DNA of 64,000 nucleotides from UBA5336 sp964412785. Lineage in GTDB: Bacteria > Pseudomonadota > Alphaproteobacteria > Caulobacterales > Hyphomonadaceae. A model generated the notes under the pieces. The model ran no database searches. It saw nothing but the letters and a program-made list of their open reading frames with translations, and was not told the DNA's origin. The translations under genes and the position numbers were made by a program. Positions 17,785 to 26,100 of this stretch are shown piece after piece; positions within the stretch are counted from its first letter, which is position 1; the number at the start of each line of letters is the position of its first letter. Where the stretch lies: assembly GCA_964412785.1 (NCBI GenBank), contig CAYPQD010000007.1, positions 12,860-76,859 on the forward strand, written 5' to 3'.

Positions 17785-18512
17785 GCCAGCGCCTCCGCGC
17801 TGGCGCGGTTGATAGCGTCAAGGTCGACCGCGCGGTCGAAAAGCGGCGCCAGTGCCGCGTCGTGGCTAACGAACAGGAGCGACGCCCCGGTACGGTGCAC
17901 CTGGTCGGAGAGAAGCGCGATGAAGCGATCACGTGTGGCCGCGTCGAGGGCGGAGGTCGGCTCGTCGGCAATGACAAGGGCGGGGCTGGCGATCAGTGCT
18001 CGGGCCGCCGCGACCCGCTGTTGCTGGCCGACGGAGAGGTCAATCACCTGCCTGTCGATCAGGCGGGCGTCGTCAAGTCCGAGAGCGGCAAGGAGACGCC
18101 GCGCCTCCTCGCCAGGCGATCCGTCGAGGCGGCCGCGCCGGGCTGCTGAGAAGCGGACCGGCAGGGTGACGTTCTCGATGACCGAGAGATAGGGCACCAG
18201 GTTGAAGAGCTGGAAAATCACGCCGAGATCGTCGGCCCGGATGCGGTCGCGCGCCGCACCTTTCAGGCGTGTCAGGTCCTCGCCGAGCACCCGCACGGCG
18301 CCGGCGCTGGCTACCAGAACGCCGCAGACGAGGCTGAGCAGGGTCGACTTGCCCGACCCCGAGGCGCCGCGCAGGAACACACGCTCTCCGGCCGCCACCT
18401 CGAAACGCGGGATATCGAGCACCGGTGCTGGCGCCTTCGGCCAGCTGAACCGGACATTCTCAAGGCACACGACCGGCGCGGCACCCGTGGATGCATCGGC
18501 GCCAGCGCTCAC
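17781..18512 (-). CDS. ABC transporter ATP-binding protein (LolD/ZrgD-like)
   Basis: A 243-residue cytoplasmic ATPase. Walker A is GASGSGKS (about residues 54-61), the signature is LSVGQQQRVA, Walker B is LVIADEP, and the H-loop is FVSHD. It belongs to the LolD/MacB/FtsE group that pairs with FtsX-type permeases, matching the downstream gene. The start is a GTG overlapping the upstream stop (GTGA), which indicates translational coupling. The N-terminal ~15 residues are Ala-rich and may be dispensable. Function is tied to the zinc locus by context only. Confidence 0.9.
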   Translation of the reverse strand: MSAGADASTGAAPVVCLENVRFSWPKAPAPVLDIPRFEVAAGERVFLRGASGSGKSTLLSLVCGVLVASAGAVRVLGEDLTRLKGAARDRIRADDLGVIFQLFNLVPYLSVIENVTLPVRFSAARRGRLDGSPGEEARRLLAALGLDDARLIDRQVIDLSVGQQQRVAAARALIASPALVIADEPTSALDAATRDRFIALLSDQVHRTGASLLFVSHDAALAPLFDRAVDLDAINRASAEALA

Positions 18513-19237
18513 CGCAAGCGGACCTGCGCATTGCCCGGACTGAGCGTGCCTGCCGTCATTCCGGCGTCAGTGATGACTACGAGGGCGACCTCCTCGATGC
18601 CGGGATAGGCGGTAAAGCCGGCAAAGCGCAGGCGGTCCGGCACTCCGCCAGCACAGGCGAGGGTGTAGTCGATGACCGCTTCACCATGGGCGCCGTCAAA
18701 GTCGAACAGTATGCTGGTGTCGCGGGGAGCGCAGCCGGCGGCCGCGTCGATGTCGAACAGGGTGGCCGGGTCAGCGAGCGCTTCACGGACCGCATCGAGG
18801 GCGGACCGGGCGGCGTCGTCGCCGGGTTCGCTCTCGCTGAGGCCGAGATTTGCCATGGGGGTGATCAGACCAAGGGACAGGGTGTCGCCACTGACCGCTA
18901 CCGACATTTCGGCGGCGCCATGGACGTGCACCGCACCCGCGCCGGAGGCCTGGTCATGGTCATGGTCGTGACCCGCTTCATCGTCGTGGTCATTGTCATG
19001 GTCGTGATCCGCGTCATCGCCATGGGTTTCCGCATCATGGCTGTCGGCTGCGCCGTCGCCATCGTCATGGGCCTGATGGGCCTGACTCTCGTCACCACCA
19101 TGCCCGGCCGCCTCGGTGCCATGACCGCCTGGCACGCCAGTATCCCCCGCGCGTTCGCCGCAGGCCACGAGGACAAGGCACGCCGAAACCGGCAGCGCCG
19201 CCAGCCGGAGCTGCAGGGGAGATCGTTTCTGAGCCAT
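18509..19237 (-). CDS. zrgA: His-rich zinc-binding lipoprotein, ZrgA/DUF2796 family
   Basis: A 242-residue exported protein. The signal peptide ends in a lipobox (LVAC, Cys26), so it is likely lipid-anchored. Residues ~35-110 are extraordinarily rich in His, Asp and Glu (HDHDHDQ, HDNDHDD), a classic low-affinity zinc reservoir. The remaining ~130 residues match the DUF2796 layout (VHVHGAAEMSVAV..., a Cys pair at CAPRD and LACAG). It heads an operon with an ABC ATPase and permease, and is divergent from a ZIP transporter. The Zur-like palindrome at 19436-19450 lies ~200 bases upstream, suggesting induction under zinc starvation. The family call is confident; direct zinc delivery to the ABC pair is inferred. 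Confidence 0.85.
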   Translation of the reverse strand: MAQKRSPLQLRLAALPVSACLVLVACGERAGDTGVPGGHGTEAAGHGGDESQAHQAHDDGDGAADSHDAETHGDDADHDHDNDHDDEAGHDHDHDQASGAGAVHVHGAAEMSVAVSGDTLSLGLITPMANLGLSESEPGDDAARSALDAVREALADPATLFDIDAAAGCAPRDTSILFDFDGAHGEAVIDYTLACAGGVPDRLRFAGFTAYPGIEEVALVVITDAGMTAGTLSPGNAQVRLR

Positions 19238-19272
19238 GTCCTCGCTCCTTGTTGTCGCACATCATACCGGTC

Positions 19273-19386
19273 TGCGCCGATGAGTCCTCACCCGCGGTAC
19301 CGGCGCATGGAGCGCCGACGCGCAGTCGCGCTTGCCCTGGCGCTGCAAGGGATCGGTGCTGATCCCTTGCAGCCTGGTATCACGCG
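19273..19386 (+). repeat. Intergenic repeat family, copy 2
   Basis: About 114 bases, matching 5178-5285 (minus strand) and 42640-42739. The central CGACGCGCAGTCGCGCTT stretch is shared with copy 1. This copy has TGCGCCG/CGGCGCA arms at the 5' end and a perfect 13-bp hairpin at the 3' end. It sits between the divergent zrgA and ZIP genes. Confidence 0.7.
19342..19373. other. Perfect 13-bp hairpin within repeat copy 2
   Basis: GCTGCAAGGGATC, a six-base loop (GGTGCT), then GATCCCTTGCAGC: thirteen uninterrupted base pairs. If zrgA is transcribed from near the Zur-like site, this stem lies about 100 bases upstream of its start codon inside the mRNA leader. No T-tract follows on either strand. Confidence 0.65.
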
Positions 19387-19435
19387 ACTGAGGTGCCTCA
19401 CCGTGCTGCGCATTCTTCCATCGCCAAAGCCCAAT

Positions 19436-19450
19436 TGCGATACTATAACA
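19436..19450. promoter_or_regulatory. Zur-box-like palindrome
   Basis: Read on the minus strand, TGTTATAGTATCGCA agrees with the alphaproteobacterial Zur consensus TGTTATAnTATAACA except at two positions in one arm. It lies between the divergent His-rich lipoprotein and ZIP genes, 69 bases before the ZIP start, where a zinc-responsive repressor could control both directions. Confidence 0.6.
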
Positions 19451-19518
19451 CCGGGCGCGGGGACAAGCCTTCAGGGCGTTCGCCCTGTTGTCTTGTGTCC
19501 GCACCGGAGTGCCCCCTC

Positions 19519-20313
19519 ATGCTCAGTGCTATCCAGGCCCCCCTGTTGTTCGGCCTGATTGCGGCCCTTGTCACCACGATGGGCCTCCTGGCAGTGGCTC
19601 AGCGGGGCGACTGGAGCGCCCGGCATTCCGGCCTGTTCGCAGTGGCCGCCGGGGGCATGCTGGTCACGCTCACCCTGCTGCATATCATGCCGGAAGCGAC
19701 CGCGAAGGGCGGGGCATCGCGCCTGTACCTGCTGGGCGGCTTTCTCGGCGGGGTCCTGATCCATTATGCCGTGCGCGGCCTGTTCGGCGCGACAAGCCAG
19801 CATGGCCAGGCCGCAGCCCTGACGCCGGTGCTTGCGATCGGACTGCACAGCTTCATCGACGGTGCGATCTATTCGGTCACCTTCGCAGCAAGCTTCAGCG
19901 CCGGCGCCTCCGCCGCCATTGCACTGATCCTTCACGAGTTCCCCGAAGGCATCATCGCATTCGCGATCCTGCGCGGAGCCGGCGTCTCGAACCGCCTGTC
20001 CTTTCTGTGGGCGTTCGTCGCAGCGGCGGCGACGACGCCCCTCGGCGTGATCGCGTCGGCGCCAGTGATGTACGGGCTGAACGACGCCTGGCTTGGAAAC
20101 CTCTTTGCAATATCGGCCGGGCTTCTGCTGTTCGTTGCCACCGGGCCGCTGCTGGCGCCGCTGCGTGAGGAACCTGCCCTTCGCAGCTTTGCCGCACTCG
20201 GCGCAGGCGTCATTGCCGCTGGCCTTCTGTCACTGTCGCCGGTTCACCGCCACGACGACGCTGGCCACGACCACGCTCACCCGCCCGCCTTCTCCGCCAT
20301 ACCCCGCCAATGA
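19519..20313 (+). CDS. ZIP family zinc/metal transporter
   Basis: A 264-residue inner-membrane protein with about eight hydrophobic spans. The paired metal-path motifs of ZIP proteins are clear: HSFIDGAIYS (about residue 112) and HEFPEGIIAF (about 142). The C-terminus is His-rich (HRHDDAGHDHAH), a likely metal-sensing or docking tail. The ATG at 19519 is chosen because the hydrophobic region begins directly after it, and the upstream open frame crosses the Zur-like site. It is divergent from the zrgA-ABC operon, so the locus appears to hold two zinc-import routes under one switch. It converges on rpoH. Confidence 0.9.
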   Translation: MLSAIQAPLLFGLIAALVTTMGLLAVAQRGDWSARHSGLFAVAAGGMLVTLTLLHIMPEATAKGGASRLYLLGGFLGGVLIHYAVRGLFGATSQHGQAAALTPVLAIGLHSFIDGAIYSVTFAASFSAGASAAIALILHEFPEGIIAFAILRGAGVSNRLSFLWAFVAAAATTPLGVIASAPVMYGLNDAWLGNLFAISAGLLLFVATGPLLAPLREEPALRSFAALGAGVIAAGLLSLSPVHRHDDAGHDHAHPPAFSAIPRQ

Positions 20314-20370
20314 CCGATGCGCGCGCATCACACCTGTGCCGATGCGGGATGCGACGCGGCGCTGTCGCCA

Positions 20371-21258
20371 TCAGAAGTTTGGCATCAGCCCGGCTTCTTC
20401 AGGGTCGCCGACCATCCGTTCCAGCGCCTTGCGCAGCTTTCCGAGCGCCTGGTGCTCGATCTGGCGCACCCGTTCCTTGGAGATGCCAAGCTCCCGCCCG
20501 ATCGTCTCCAGTGTCACGGTCTCCTCGGAGAGCCGGCGCTGGCGGATGATCAGCATCTCGCGTTCATTGAGAGCCTGCAGGGCATCGGCGATCCACTGCT
20601 TGCGGCGCTCCGCGTCACGGCGCTCCATCACTTCGTCTTCCGGCGCGATCGATTCATCGGCGAGCAGGTCCTGCCATTCCGCGTCGCCATCGACCGCGAG
20701 CGGCGCATTGAGCGAGCGATCGCTGGCCGAGAGCCGCGCTGCCATCGCCTCGACATCGCGTTCGGGCACGCCGAGATGCTCGGCAACCCAAGTGCGGTTC
20801 TCCGCCGTCATGGTGGCATCACCGGTGTCATCAATCCGCGCGCGCAGGCGCCGCAGGTTGAAGAACAGGGATTTCTGCGCCGCCGTCGTGCCAGTCCGCA
20901 CGATCGACCAGTTGCGCAGGACATAGTCCTGGATTGAGGAGCGGATCCACCAGGAGGCATAGGTCGAGAAGCGCACATTGCGGGCCGGCTCGAAGCGAGC
21001 GGCGGCCTGCATCAGGCCGACATTTCCCTCAGAGACCAGGTCCGGCATCGGCAAGCCATAATGACGAAACCGCGCCGCCATGGCGATGACAAGACGCATA
21101 TAGGCTGTGGTCAGTTCGTGCAGGGCGCGCTCGTCGCCCGTCTCGCGCCAGCGCCGGGCAAGCTCCAGCTCATGCTCCTGCTCAAGGAGCGGCGCCTTCA
21201 TGGCCTTCTTGACGAATTGGCGGTCCGCCACTCCATTACCATACTGTCCGCTTGCCAT
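20371..21258 (-). CDS. rpoH: RNA polymerase sigma-32 factor (first RpoH)
   Basis: Heat-shock-type sigma factor of 295 residues. Region 2 is typical (DLVSEGNVGLMQA, then STYASWWIRSSIQ), and the RpoH box QKSLFFNLRR, which binds core polymerase, is present near residue 130. Region 4.2 ends with SKERVRQIEHQALGKLR. The start at 21258 has GGGAG upstream. It differs considerably from the second RpoH at 30745 (Ser in the RpoH box, different N-terminus), so the two probably have different regulons. Alphaproteobacteria often carry an oxidative or singlet-oxygen RpoH (RpoHII type) as well as the heat-shock one. Which this is cannot be settled by eye; it looks the more divergent of the two. Confidence 0.92.
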   Translation of the reverse strand: MASGQYGNGVADRQFVKKAMKAPLLEQEHELELARRWRETGDERALHELTTAYMRLVIAMAARFRHYGLPMPDLVSEGNVGLMQAAARFEPARNVRFSTYASWWIRSSIQDYVLRNWSIVRTGTTAAQKSLFFNLRRLRARIDDTGDATMTAENRTWVAEHLGVPERDVEAMAARLSASDRSLNAPLAVDGDAEWQDLLADESIAPEDEVMERRDAERRKQWIADALQALNEREMLIIRQRRLSEETVTLETIGRELGISKERVRQIEHQALGKLRKALERMVGDPEEAGLMPNF

Positions 21259-21350
21259 GCCTTACTCCCTTTTCCCGTCCTCCTGACCTGAATACGCACC
21301 GGCGTGCCCGCCGGTTCACCGGCTGCAAGGGATTGGAGGACGGCAATACG

Positions 21351-21379
21351 AAAACGCCGGCCCCTTTTCGGGACCGGCG
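21351..21379 (-). terminator. Rho-independent terminator of carD
   Basis: On the minus strand, CGCCGGTCCC-GAAA-GGGGCCGGCG forms a 10-bp stem with one G-U pair and is followed directly by TTTTCG. It lies ~50 bases after the carD stop and before rpoH. Confidence 0.8.
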
Positions 21380-21430
21380 AACCCGGCTTACGGTGAGAAC
21401 GCTGCGCTGCGCTGACGCGCGCAAGGCCGA

Positions 21431-21958
21431 TCAGGCGGCCGCCTTCTTCTTGGCGAGCGATTCGGCCAGCAGCTCCATGGCGCTGTCGCGGTCGATGTTT
21501 TCGACCGCCGCCAGCTCGCGGGCCATGCGGTCGAGTGCGCTCTCATAGAGCTGGCGCTCGGAATAGGACTGATCCGGCTGGTCGGCGTCGCGGTACAGGT
21601 CGCGCACGACCTCTGCGATCGAGATAAGGTCGCCGGAATTGATCTTCGCCTCGTATTCCTGGGCGCGGCGCGACCACATTGTGCGCTTGACGCGGGCCTT
21701 TCCGCCGAGCGTGCGCAGTGCGTCCTCCACAAGGGCAGACCCCGCAAGGGCGCGCATGCCGGACGCTTCGGCCCGGTTCGTCGGAACCCGCAGGATCATC
21801 TTGTCCTGGTCGAACGAGACCACAAACACTTCGAGGATCATTCCGGCGACCGTCTGGGTTTCAATGCCCGTGACCCGGCCAACCCCATGAGCGGGATAGA
21901 CAATCATCTGGCCGACTTCGAAGGCCAGGCCCGACGGTTTCTGCGCTTGTTTTGCCAT
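21431..21958 (-). CDS. carD: CarD/CdnL-type RNA polymerase-binding regulator
   Basis: A 175-residue global transcription factor that binds the RNA polymerase beta subunit and stabilises open complexes at housekeeping promoters. The N-terminal Tudor-like RNA-polymerase interaction domain opens with VGQMIVYPAHGVGRVTGIE (about residues 15-33). The rest is helical with the conserved Trp in RTMWSRRAQEYEAKI, used to wedge DNA. The end is Lys/Ala-rich (AKKKAAA). A strong terminator follows. Upstream lies fdxA; this order (helicase, S4, ferredoxin, CarD) is familiar from other alphaproteobacteria. Confidence 0.94.
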   Translation of the reverse strand: MAKQAQKPSGLAFEVGQMIVYPAHGVGRVTGIETQTVAGMILEVFVVSFDQDKMILRVPTNRAEASGMRALAGSALVEDALRTLGGKARVKRTMWSRRAQEYEAKINSGDLISIAEVVRDLYRDADQPDQSYSERQLYESALDRMARELAAVENIDRDSAMELLAESLAKKKAAA

Positions 21959-22117
21959 GTGACAGGAGCCTCTCTACGCTGTTATCAAGACCGAAACGCC
22001 ATTATCCCGCTCCGCGAGCAGGCATCGGATCATACATTTCGGCTATTTCTTGGCTGCACCTGACAGGAGTGTAACAGGAACACGACGGATTTTCAACGTC
22101 GCACGGCCATGATGACG

Positions 22118-22459
22118 TCAGTCACCCGCCCCTGGATTGGCGCTGAAGTACTTTGCCAGCTTGTCGGTTTCCTGCGCGAATTGCTCACGGTCCTCGGGCG
22201 GGTCCTTGCGGCGGGTGATATTTGGCCAGGCCTTCGAGAATTCGGTGTTCAATTTCAACCACTTGCCGTCCGTGTCGTCCTCGGTGTCGGGCTTGATGGC
22301 CTCGACCGGGCACTCAGGCTCGCAGACCCCGCAATCGATGCACTCATCCGGGTGGATGACCAGCATGTTCTCGCCCTCATAGAAACAGTCCACGGGACAG
22401 ACCTCGACGCAATCCATGTATTTGCAGCGGATACAGGCGTCGATGACGATGTAGGTCAT
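22118..22459 (-). CDS. fdxA: 7Fe-8S ferredoxin FdxA
   Basis: Small electron carrier of 113 residues. Two cysteine clusters are seen: CIRCKYMDCVEVCP near the N-terminus and CIDCGVCEPECP around residue 40. Together they give the [3Fe-4S]/[4Fe-4S] pattern of FdxA-type ferredoxins. The acidic, longer C-terminal half (~60-113) is typical of this subgroup. The ATG at 22459 gives the standard MTYIVIDACI start; the open frame extends five codons further. It stands alone between a TerB-like gene and carD. Confidence 0.95.
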   Translation of the reverse strand: MTYIVIDACIRCKYMDCVEVCPVDCFYEGENMLVIHPDECIDCGVCEPECPVEAIKPDTEDDTDGKWLKLNTEFSKAWPNITRRKDPPEDREQFAQETDKLAKYFSANPGAGD

Positions 22460-22564
22460 GGGCAATTCCAGCACTTTGAGAAGTTCACTGTCCTACCGCA
22501 CTTAATCAGCGGCGACCCGCTGTCAATCAGGAGCGACCACGCCAGATGGTCGCTTCAGCAGCGC

Positions 22565-23020
22565 TTAACCCTCGCTGGCAACCCGGGCTTCTGCCGCCTG
22601 GCGGGCGCGCGCCCGGCGCATGTCGTCGACATGCAGCAGCGACGCAACATGGCGAATGAAGGCGTCCTCATAGGGACAGCGCTCGCCATCGGCGAGGGCG
22701 ACGCGGTAGAGCCCCTCCACCACTTTCGCGCGCTCGTCCAGCGGCAGCGTCTTGACGTGCTTGGTAAACTGGTGGGCGCTGATGGCGCCTTCCGCATGCC
22801 GCTCGCCATCGCGGATCAACTGGTCGACCCGCTGCGCATCCAGCGGGAAACTGTCGAGCAGGATCTCCGCGATCATGTCACTTTCCATATTGGCATAGAC
22901 CCCGTCGACCAGGGCCGCCTCCACGAGCAGCGCCGATGCGGCCGTGTACGGATCGAGGGTGTCACGCTCACCGCGCGCGCGTCCGGCGCCGAAGAGCTGT
23001 TTCAGGCCGTCGAACATCAT
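22565..23020 (-). CDS. TerB-like (tellurite resistance B domain) protein
   Basis: A 151-residue all-helical cytoplasmic protein. The pattern AASALLVEAALVDGVYANMES (residues 26-47) and LYRVALADGERCPYEDAFIRHVA (104-126) shows the two-fold TerB layout, with acidic Asp-Gly turns that bind metal in relatives. Its start overlaps the stop of the S4 protein gene as ATGA, so it is translationally coupled to it. Despite the family name, tellurite resistance is unlikely to be its role; alphaproteobacterial members of this kind are uncharacterised. Confidence 0.85.
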   Translation of the reverse strand: MMFDGLKQLFGAGRARGERDTLDPYTAASALLVEAALVDGVYANMESDMIAEILLDSFPLDAQRVDQLIRDGERHAEGAISAHQFTKHVKTLPLDERAKVVEGLYRVALADGERCPYEDAFIRHVASLLHVDDMRRARARQAAEARVASEG

Positions 23021-23307
23021 GCCTCTCCTGCCAGTTCGTAGAGCCCTTGCGCCTCGTTGGCGGGCCCGCGACGCGTTCCGAGCGCAATGACCCGGACCGT
23101 GTGAATATGGCCCCCGGTGGCGAAGGTCAAAACATCGCCGATACAGATGCCGGCGCCGGGCTTGTCGGCGCGCCGTGTCTGGCCGAGTCGGGTAATGCGC
23201 ACGCCATGGCCGGCGACAAAGCTCGCGGCCAGCGCGCGGGTCCTGAAGAAGCGGGCGCGCCAGAGCCAGGCATCAAGGCGCAGGCGGGCGTCCGGCAGTT
23301 CGGTCAC
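23017..23307 (-). CDS. S4-domain RNA-binding protein (Hsp15/HslR-like)
   Basis: A 96-residue protein whose first ~60 residues are an S4 fold (LRLDAWLWRARFFRTRALAASFV, then IGDVLTF). Hsp15 binds stalled 50S subunits carrying nascent chains and helps recycle them; this is the nearest characterised relative. The start is a GTG overlapping the helicase stop (GTGA), and its end overlaps the TerB-like gene. It therefore sits inside a coupled helicase-S4-TerB operon. Pairing with an RNA helicase suggests an RNA-handling job. Confidence 0.88.
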   Translation of the reverse strand: MTELPDARLRLDAWLWRARFFRTRALAASFVAGHGVRITRLGQTRRADKPGAGICIGDVLTFATGGHIHTVRVIALGTRRGPANEAQGLYELAGEA

Positions 23308-26021
23308 TGGAAGGGCGTGTAGACAAAGCGCCCGGTGGCGTCGGGGCTGGCGGCGGCGCCCTGGCCCTTGCCGCGCCGGCGCTTGCGCCGCTTCGGCTTG
23401 TCCGCCGCCGGTGGCGGCTGGATGAGAACCGCCAGCGCCGCGAACGGACTGTCGGGATCAGGCGCACTCGGGGCGCGCGGGGCGGGCTTGCGCCCGTCGG
23501 GCCGCGGTGGCTTGCCAGACCGCTGACGGCGCGAGGCGACCTCGCCGGCGGGGCCCTTGTCTGCGGGCCGGCGCGGGTGGCGACGCGCCGGCGCGTCATC
23601 ATCCTGGCGGGCGCGAGCCTGGTAGCGCCAAAGGGTTACGGCCTTCGTGTCCGGGTCGTGCTCGGCCGGCGACAGGCCGAAACCCTTCAGAACCGCCGGA
23701 AAGGCATCGCCCGGACAGGACACGATCGAGGCGAGTTCCGGCGGCAGGGCAAACGCATTCCTGCCTGCATCCTTGCGCCGCTTTGCGATCTCCCAGGCCA
23801 GCCGCTCGGCAAGGTCGGCGCGGATGGCACGCGGCCCGAAACGCAGATATCCATTGGCAAGCAGTGCGCCGTCGCTCCAGCCGGAATCGGGTTCGAAAGA
23901 GCCAGCCCCCTCAGGGGCGAGCGCGCAGGCGGCCCCGTCGAACAAGCCGCGCAGCTCGGCAAGCAGGCGCTGGGCCGCAGGCTTCTGAGCATCGGTCGCA
24001 TGCGCCGACACCCGGCCAGCGCGCACACCGATTGCCTTCAGCGCCTCGCGCTGGGCCTTGTCGAGACGCAGGCCCGGATCGTCTGCGCGCAGGTCGACGG
24101 CTGCGCCGGTCTCCATCAGCCGGAAGGCAAGCCCGCGTGCCAGCCCCTCAAGCCCCTCAGCAGCGCCAAGCGCCTTCAGCCCGTAATGGGTCGGCAGGCG
24201 CCTGGCCATCTCTGTCTTCAGCCACGAGTCGAGGCGCCGCTGCACCGCCTCGCGCGCACCGCTCTCGCCGGTCTCACCGCCGATCAGCTCGATCCGCGGG
24301 CTCAGCCAGTCGCCGCCCCTGACCAGCCGGGCGATCGCCTCGCCGCGGAACGCAATCCTCCTGTCCGGGCCGAGCGCGAAGTCGGCCGCACTGGCTTCGG
24401 TTATCTCCGAGAGCCGCCGCGCGAGGATTGGCCTGAGCGCCTGCATGGCCGCATTGCGGACAGCCTTGCCTTCCAGGGTGCGGGCGCTGGAGGCGGGCTC
24501 GAAATGCAGCCCGACCAGCCGGCCGACCACATGTCCCTCGACGCTGACCTCGCCCTTGTCGCTCATCTCGGTGACGAGCGCGTCCTCCTTTGACAGGCCG
24601 GCGAGAAGCGCCGTGGTGCGCCGGTCCACAAAGCGCGCGGTCAGCGCCTCGTGCAGCGCATCCGACAGAGCATCCTCGATCTCGCGGGTGCGTTCGCGCC
24701 AGTGCTCGGGATGGGCCAGCCAGTCCTCGCGATGGGCGGCATAGGTCCAGGTGCGGATGGCAGCGAGACGCTGTTCGAGGCTGGAAATGTCGCCCCGGGC
24801 AAGGCTGAGCTGCTCAAGGCGCTTTTCCATGCCGGCATCCGACAGGCGCGCATCGGGATCGGCCAGGGTGTCGGCAAGGCCAAGGACAAGGCGGGCATGG
24901 CCGTCGCGCCCGGCCTTGCGAAAGTCCGGCAGTCGGGCGAGGTCCCAGAGGCGACGCACCCGGCGTTCCCCCGTGACATCCGGCCCGATGCCCTCATGCT
25001 CGCTGATCCGCCGCAGCACCCATTCGTCGAGCGCGTCCGGATTCTGGCGCAGTACGGGATTGGGCGAGGGGGCAGAGAGGCTGGCGATCAGTGCCCGTAT
25101 CGACGCGAAATCTAGGTCGGCACTGCGCCACTGGATGGCGTCGACCGGCTCGAATTCGTGAGTCTCGATCCGCCGGCGCATTGCCTCGTCGAACTCGGGG
25201 CAATCGGACGTTTCGCCGAATTCGCCGTCGGACCGGAACCGTCCGGCCCGCCCTGCAATCTGGCCGCACTCGGCGGCCGTCAGCAGGCGATGGCGGCGCC
25301 CGTCGAACTTGGAACGGGCCGCGAAGGCGATCCGGTCGACATCGAGGTTGAGCCCCATGCCGATGGCATCGGTGGCGACGAGGTAGTCGACATCGCCGGA
25401 CTGGTAGAGCGCAACTTGGGCATTGCGGGTGCGCGGGCTGAGCGCGCCCATGACGATGGCGGCGCCGCCCTTCTGGCGTTTCAGCAATTCGCCGATCGCA
25501 TACACCTGTTCGGACGAGAAGGCGACGATGGCGGTGCGCTTGGGAAGCTTGGTGATCTTTGTCGGGCCGGCATAGCGCAGTTCGGAAAACCGCTCGCGCG
25601 GGTCGGTGTCCGCATTGAGGTCGAGCTGGCGGAGCAGCCCGCGCATGGTGTCGGAGCCGAGCAGCAGTGTCTCAGATCGCCCGCGCGCCCGCAGGATGCG
25701 GTCAGTGAAGACGTGGCCGCGATCCTCGTCTTCGGCGAGCTGGATCTCGTCGATGGCGAGAAAGTCAACCGCACGCTGCACCGGCATGCTCTCCACGGTA
25801 CAGACGAAGTAGCGTGCGGTGTCCGGCTCGATCCGCTCCTCGCCAGTGACCAGAGCGCAATGGGCGGCCCCTTTTTCCGCGCAGATGCGGTCATAGACCT
25901 CGCGCGCAAGCAGGCGCAGCGGCAAGCCGATCATGCCGGAGGCATGGCCGAGCATGCGCTCGATCGCATAGTGGGTCTTGCCGGTATTGGTGGGGCCAAG
26001 CACGGCCTTCAGGATCGACAT
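23304..26021 (-). CDS. SUV3/MgpS-like DExH RNA helicase
   Basis: A ~905-residue superfamily-2 helicase related to mitochondrial SUV3. Motifs run in order: Walker A GPTNTGKT near the start, DEIQ (Walker B), SSEQVYAIGELLKRQKGG (motif IV region), ATDAIGMGLN (motif V) and QIAGRAGR (motif VI). A long C-terminal region ends in a basic Arg/Lys/Pro/Ala tail (~810-905) that probably grips RNA. The start is uncertain: ATG at 26021 begins right before the motor as in relatives. A GTG at 26093 is also in frame and would couple to the upstream stop at 26101. Role is inferred as RNA turnover or ribosome-related remodelling. Confidence 0.9.
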   Translation of the reverse strand: MSILKAVLGPTNTGKTHYAIERMLGHASGMIGLPLRLLAREVYDRICAEKGAAHCALVTGEERIEPDTARYFVCTVESMPVQRAVDFLAIDEIQLAEDEDRGHVFTDRILRARGRSETLLLGSDTMRGLLRQLDLNADTDPRERFSELRYAGPTKITKLPKRTAIVAFSSEQVYAIGELLKRQKGGAAIVMGALSPRTRNAQVALYQSGDVDYLVATDAIGMGLNLDVDRIAFAARSKFDGRRHRLLTAAECGQIAGRAGRFRSDGEFGETSDCPEFDEAMRRRIETHEFEPVDAIQWRSADLDFASIRALIASLSAPSPNPVLRQNPDALDEWVLRRISEHEGIGPDVTGERRVRRLWDLARLPDFRKAGRDGHARLVLGLADTLADPDARLSDAGMEKRLEQLSLARGDISSLEQRLAAIRTWTYAAHREDWLAHPEHWRERTREIEDALSDALHEALTARFVDRRTTALLAGLSKEDALVTEMSDKGEVSVEGHVVGRLVGLHFEPASSARTLEGKAVRNAAMQALRPILARRLSEITEASAADFALGPDRRIAFRGEAIARLVRGGDWLSPRIELIGGETGESGAREAVQRRLDSWLKTEMARRLPTHYGLKALGAAEGLEGLARGLAFRLMETGAAVDLRADDPGLRLDKAQREALKAIGVRAGRVSAHATDAQKPAAQRLLAELRGLFDGAACALAPEGAGSFEPDSGWSDGALLANGYLRFGPRAIRADLAERLAWEIAKRRKDAGRNAFALPPELASIVSCPGDAFPAVLKGFGLSPAEHDPDTKAVTLWRYQARARQDDDAPARRHPRRPADKGPAGEVASRRQRSGKPPRPDGRKPAPRAPSAPDPDSPFAALAVLIQPPPAADKPKRRKRRRGKGQGAAASPDATGRFVYTPFQ

Positions 26022-26100
26022 GCCGAGCGGGATAGCAGAGGCATTGCGGTTTGTGAGGGGGCCAGCGCGGCAAATTTCTGCCCGGGCGATCACACCATAC

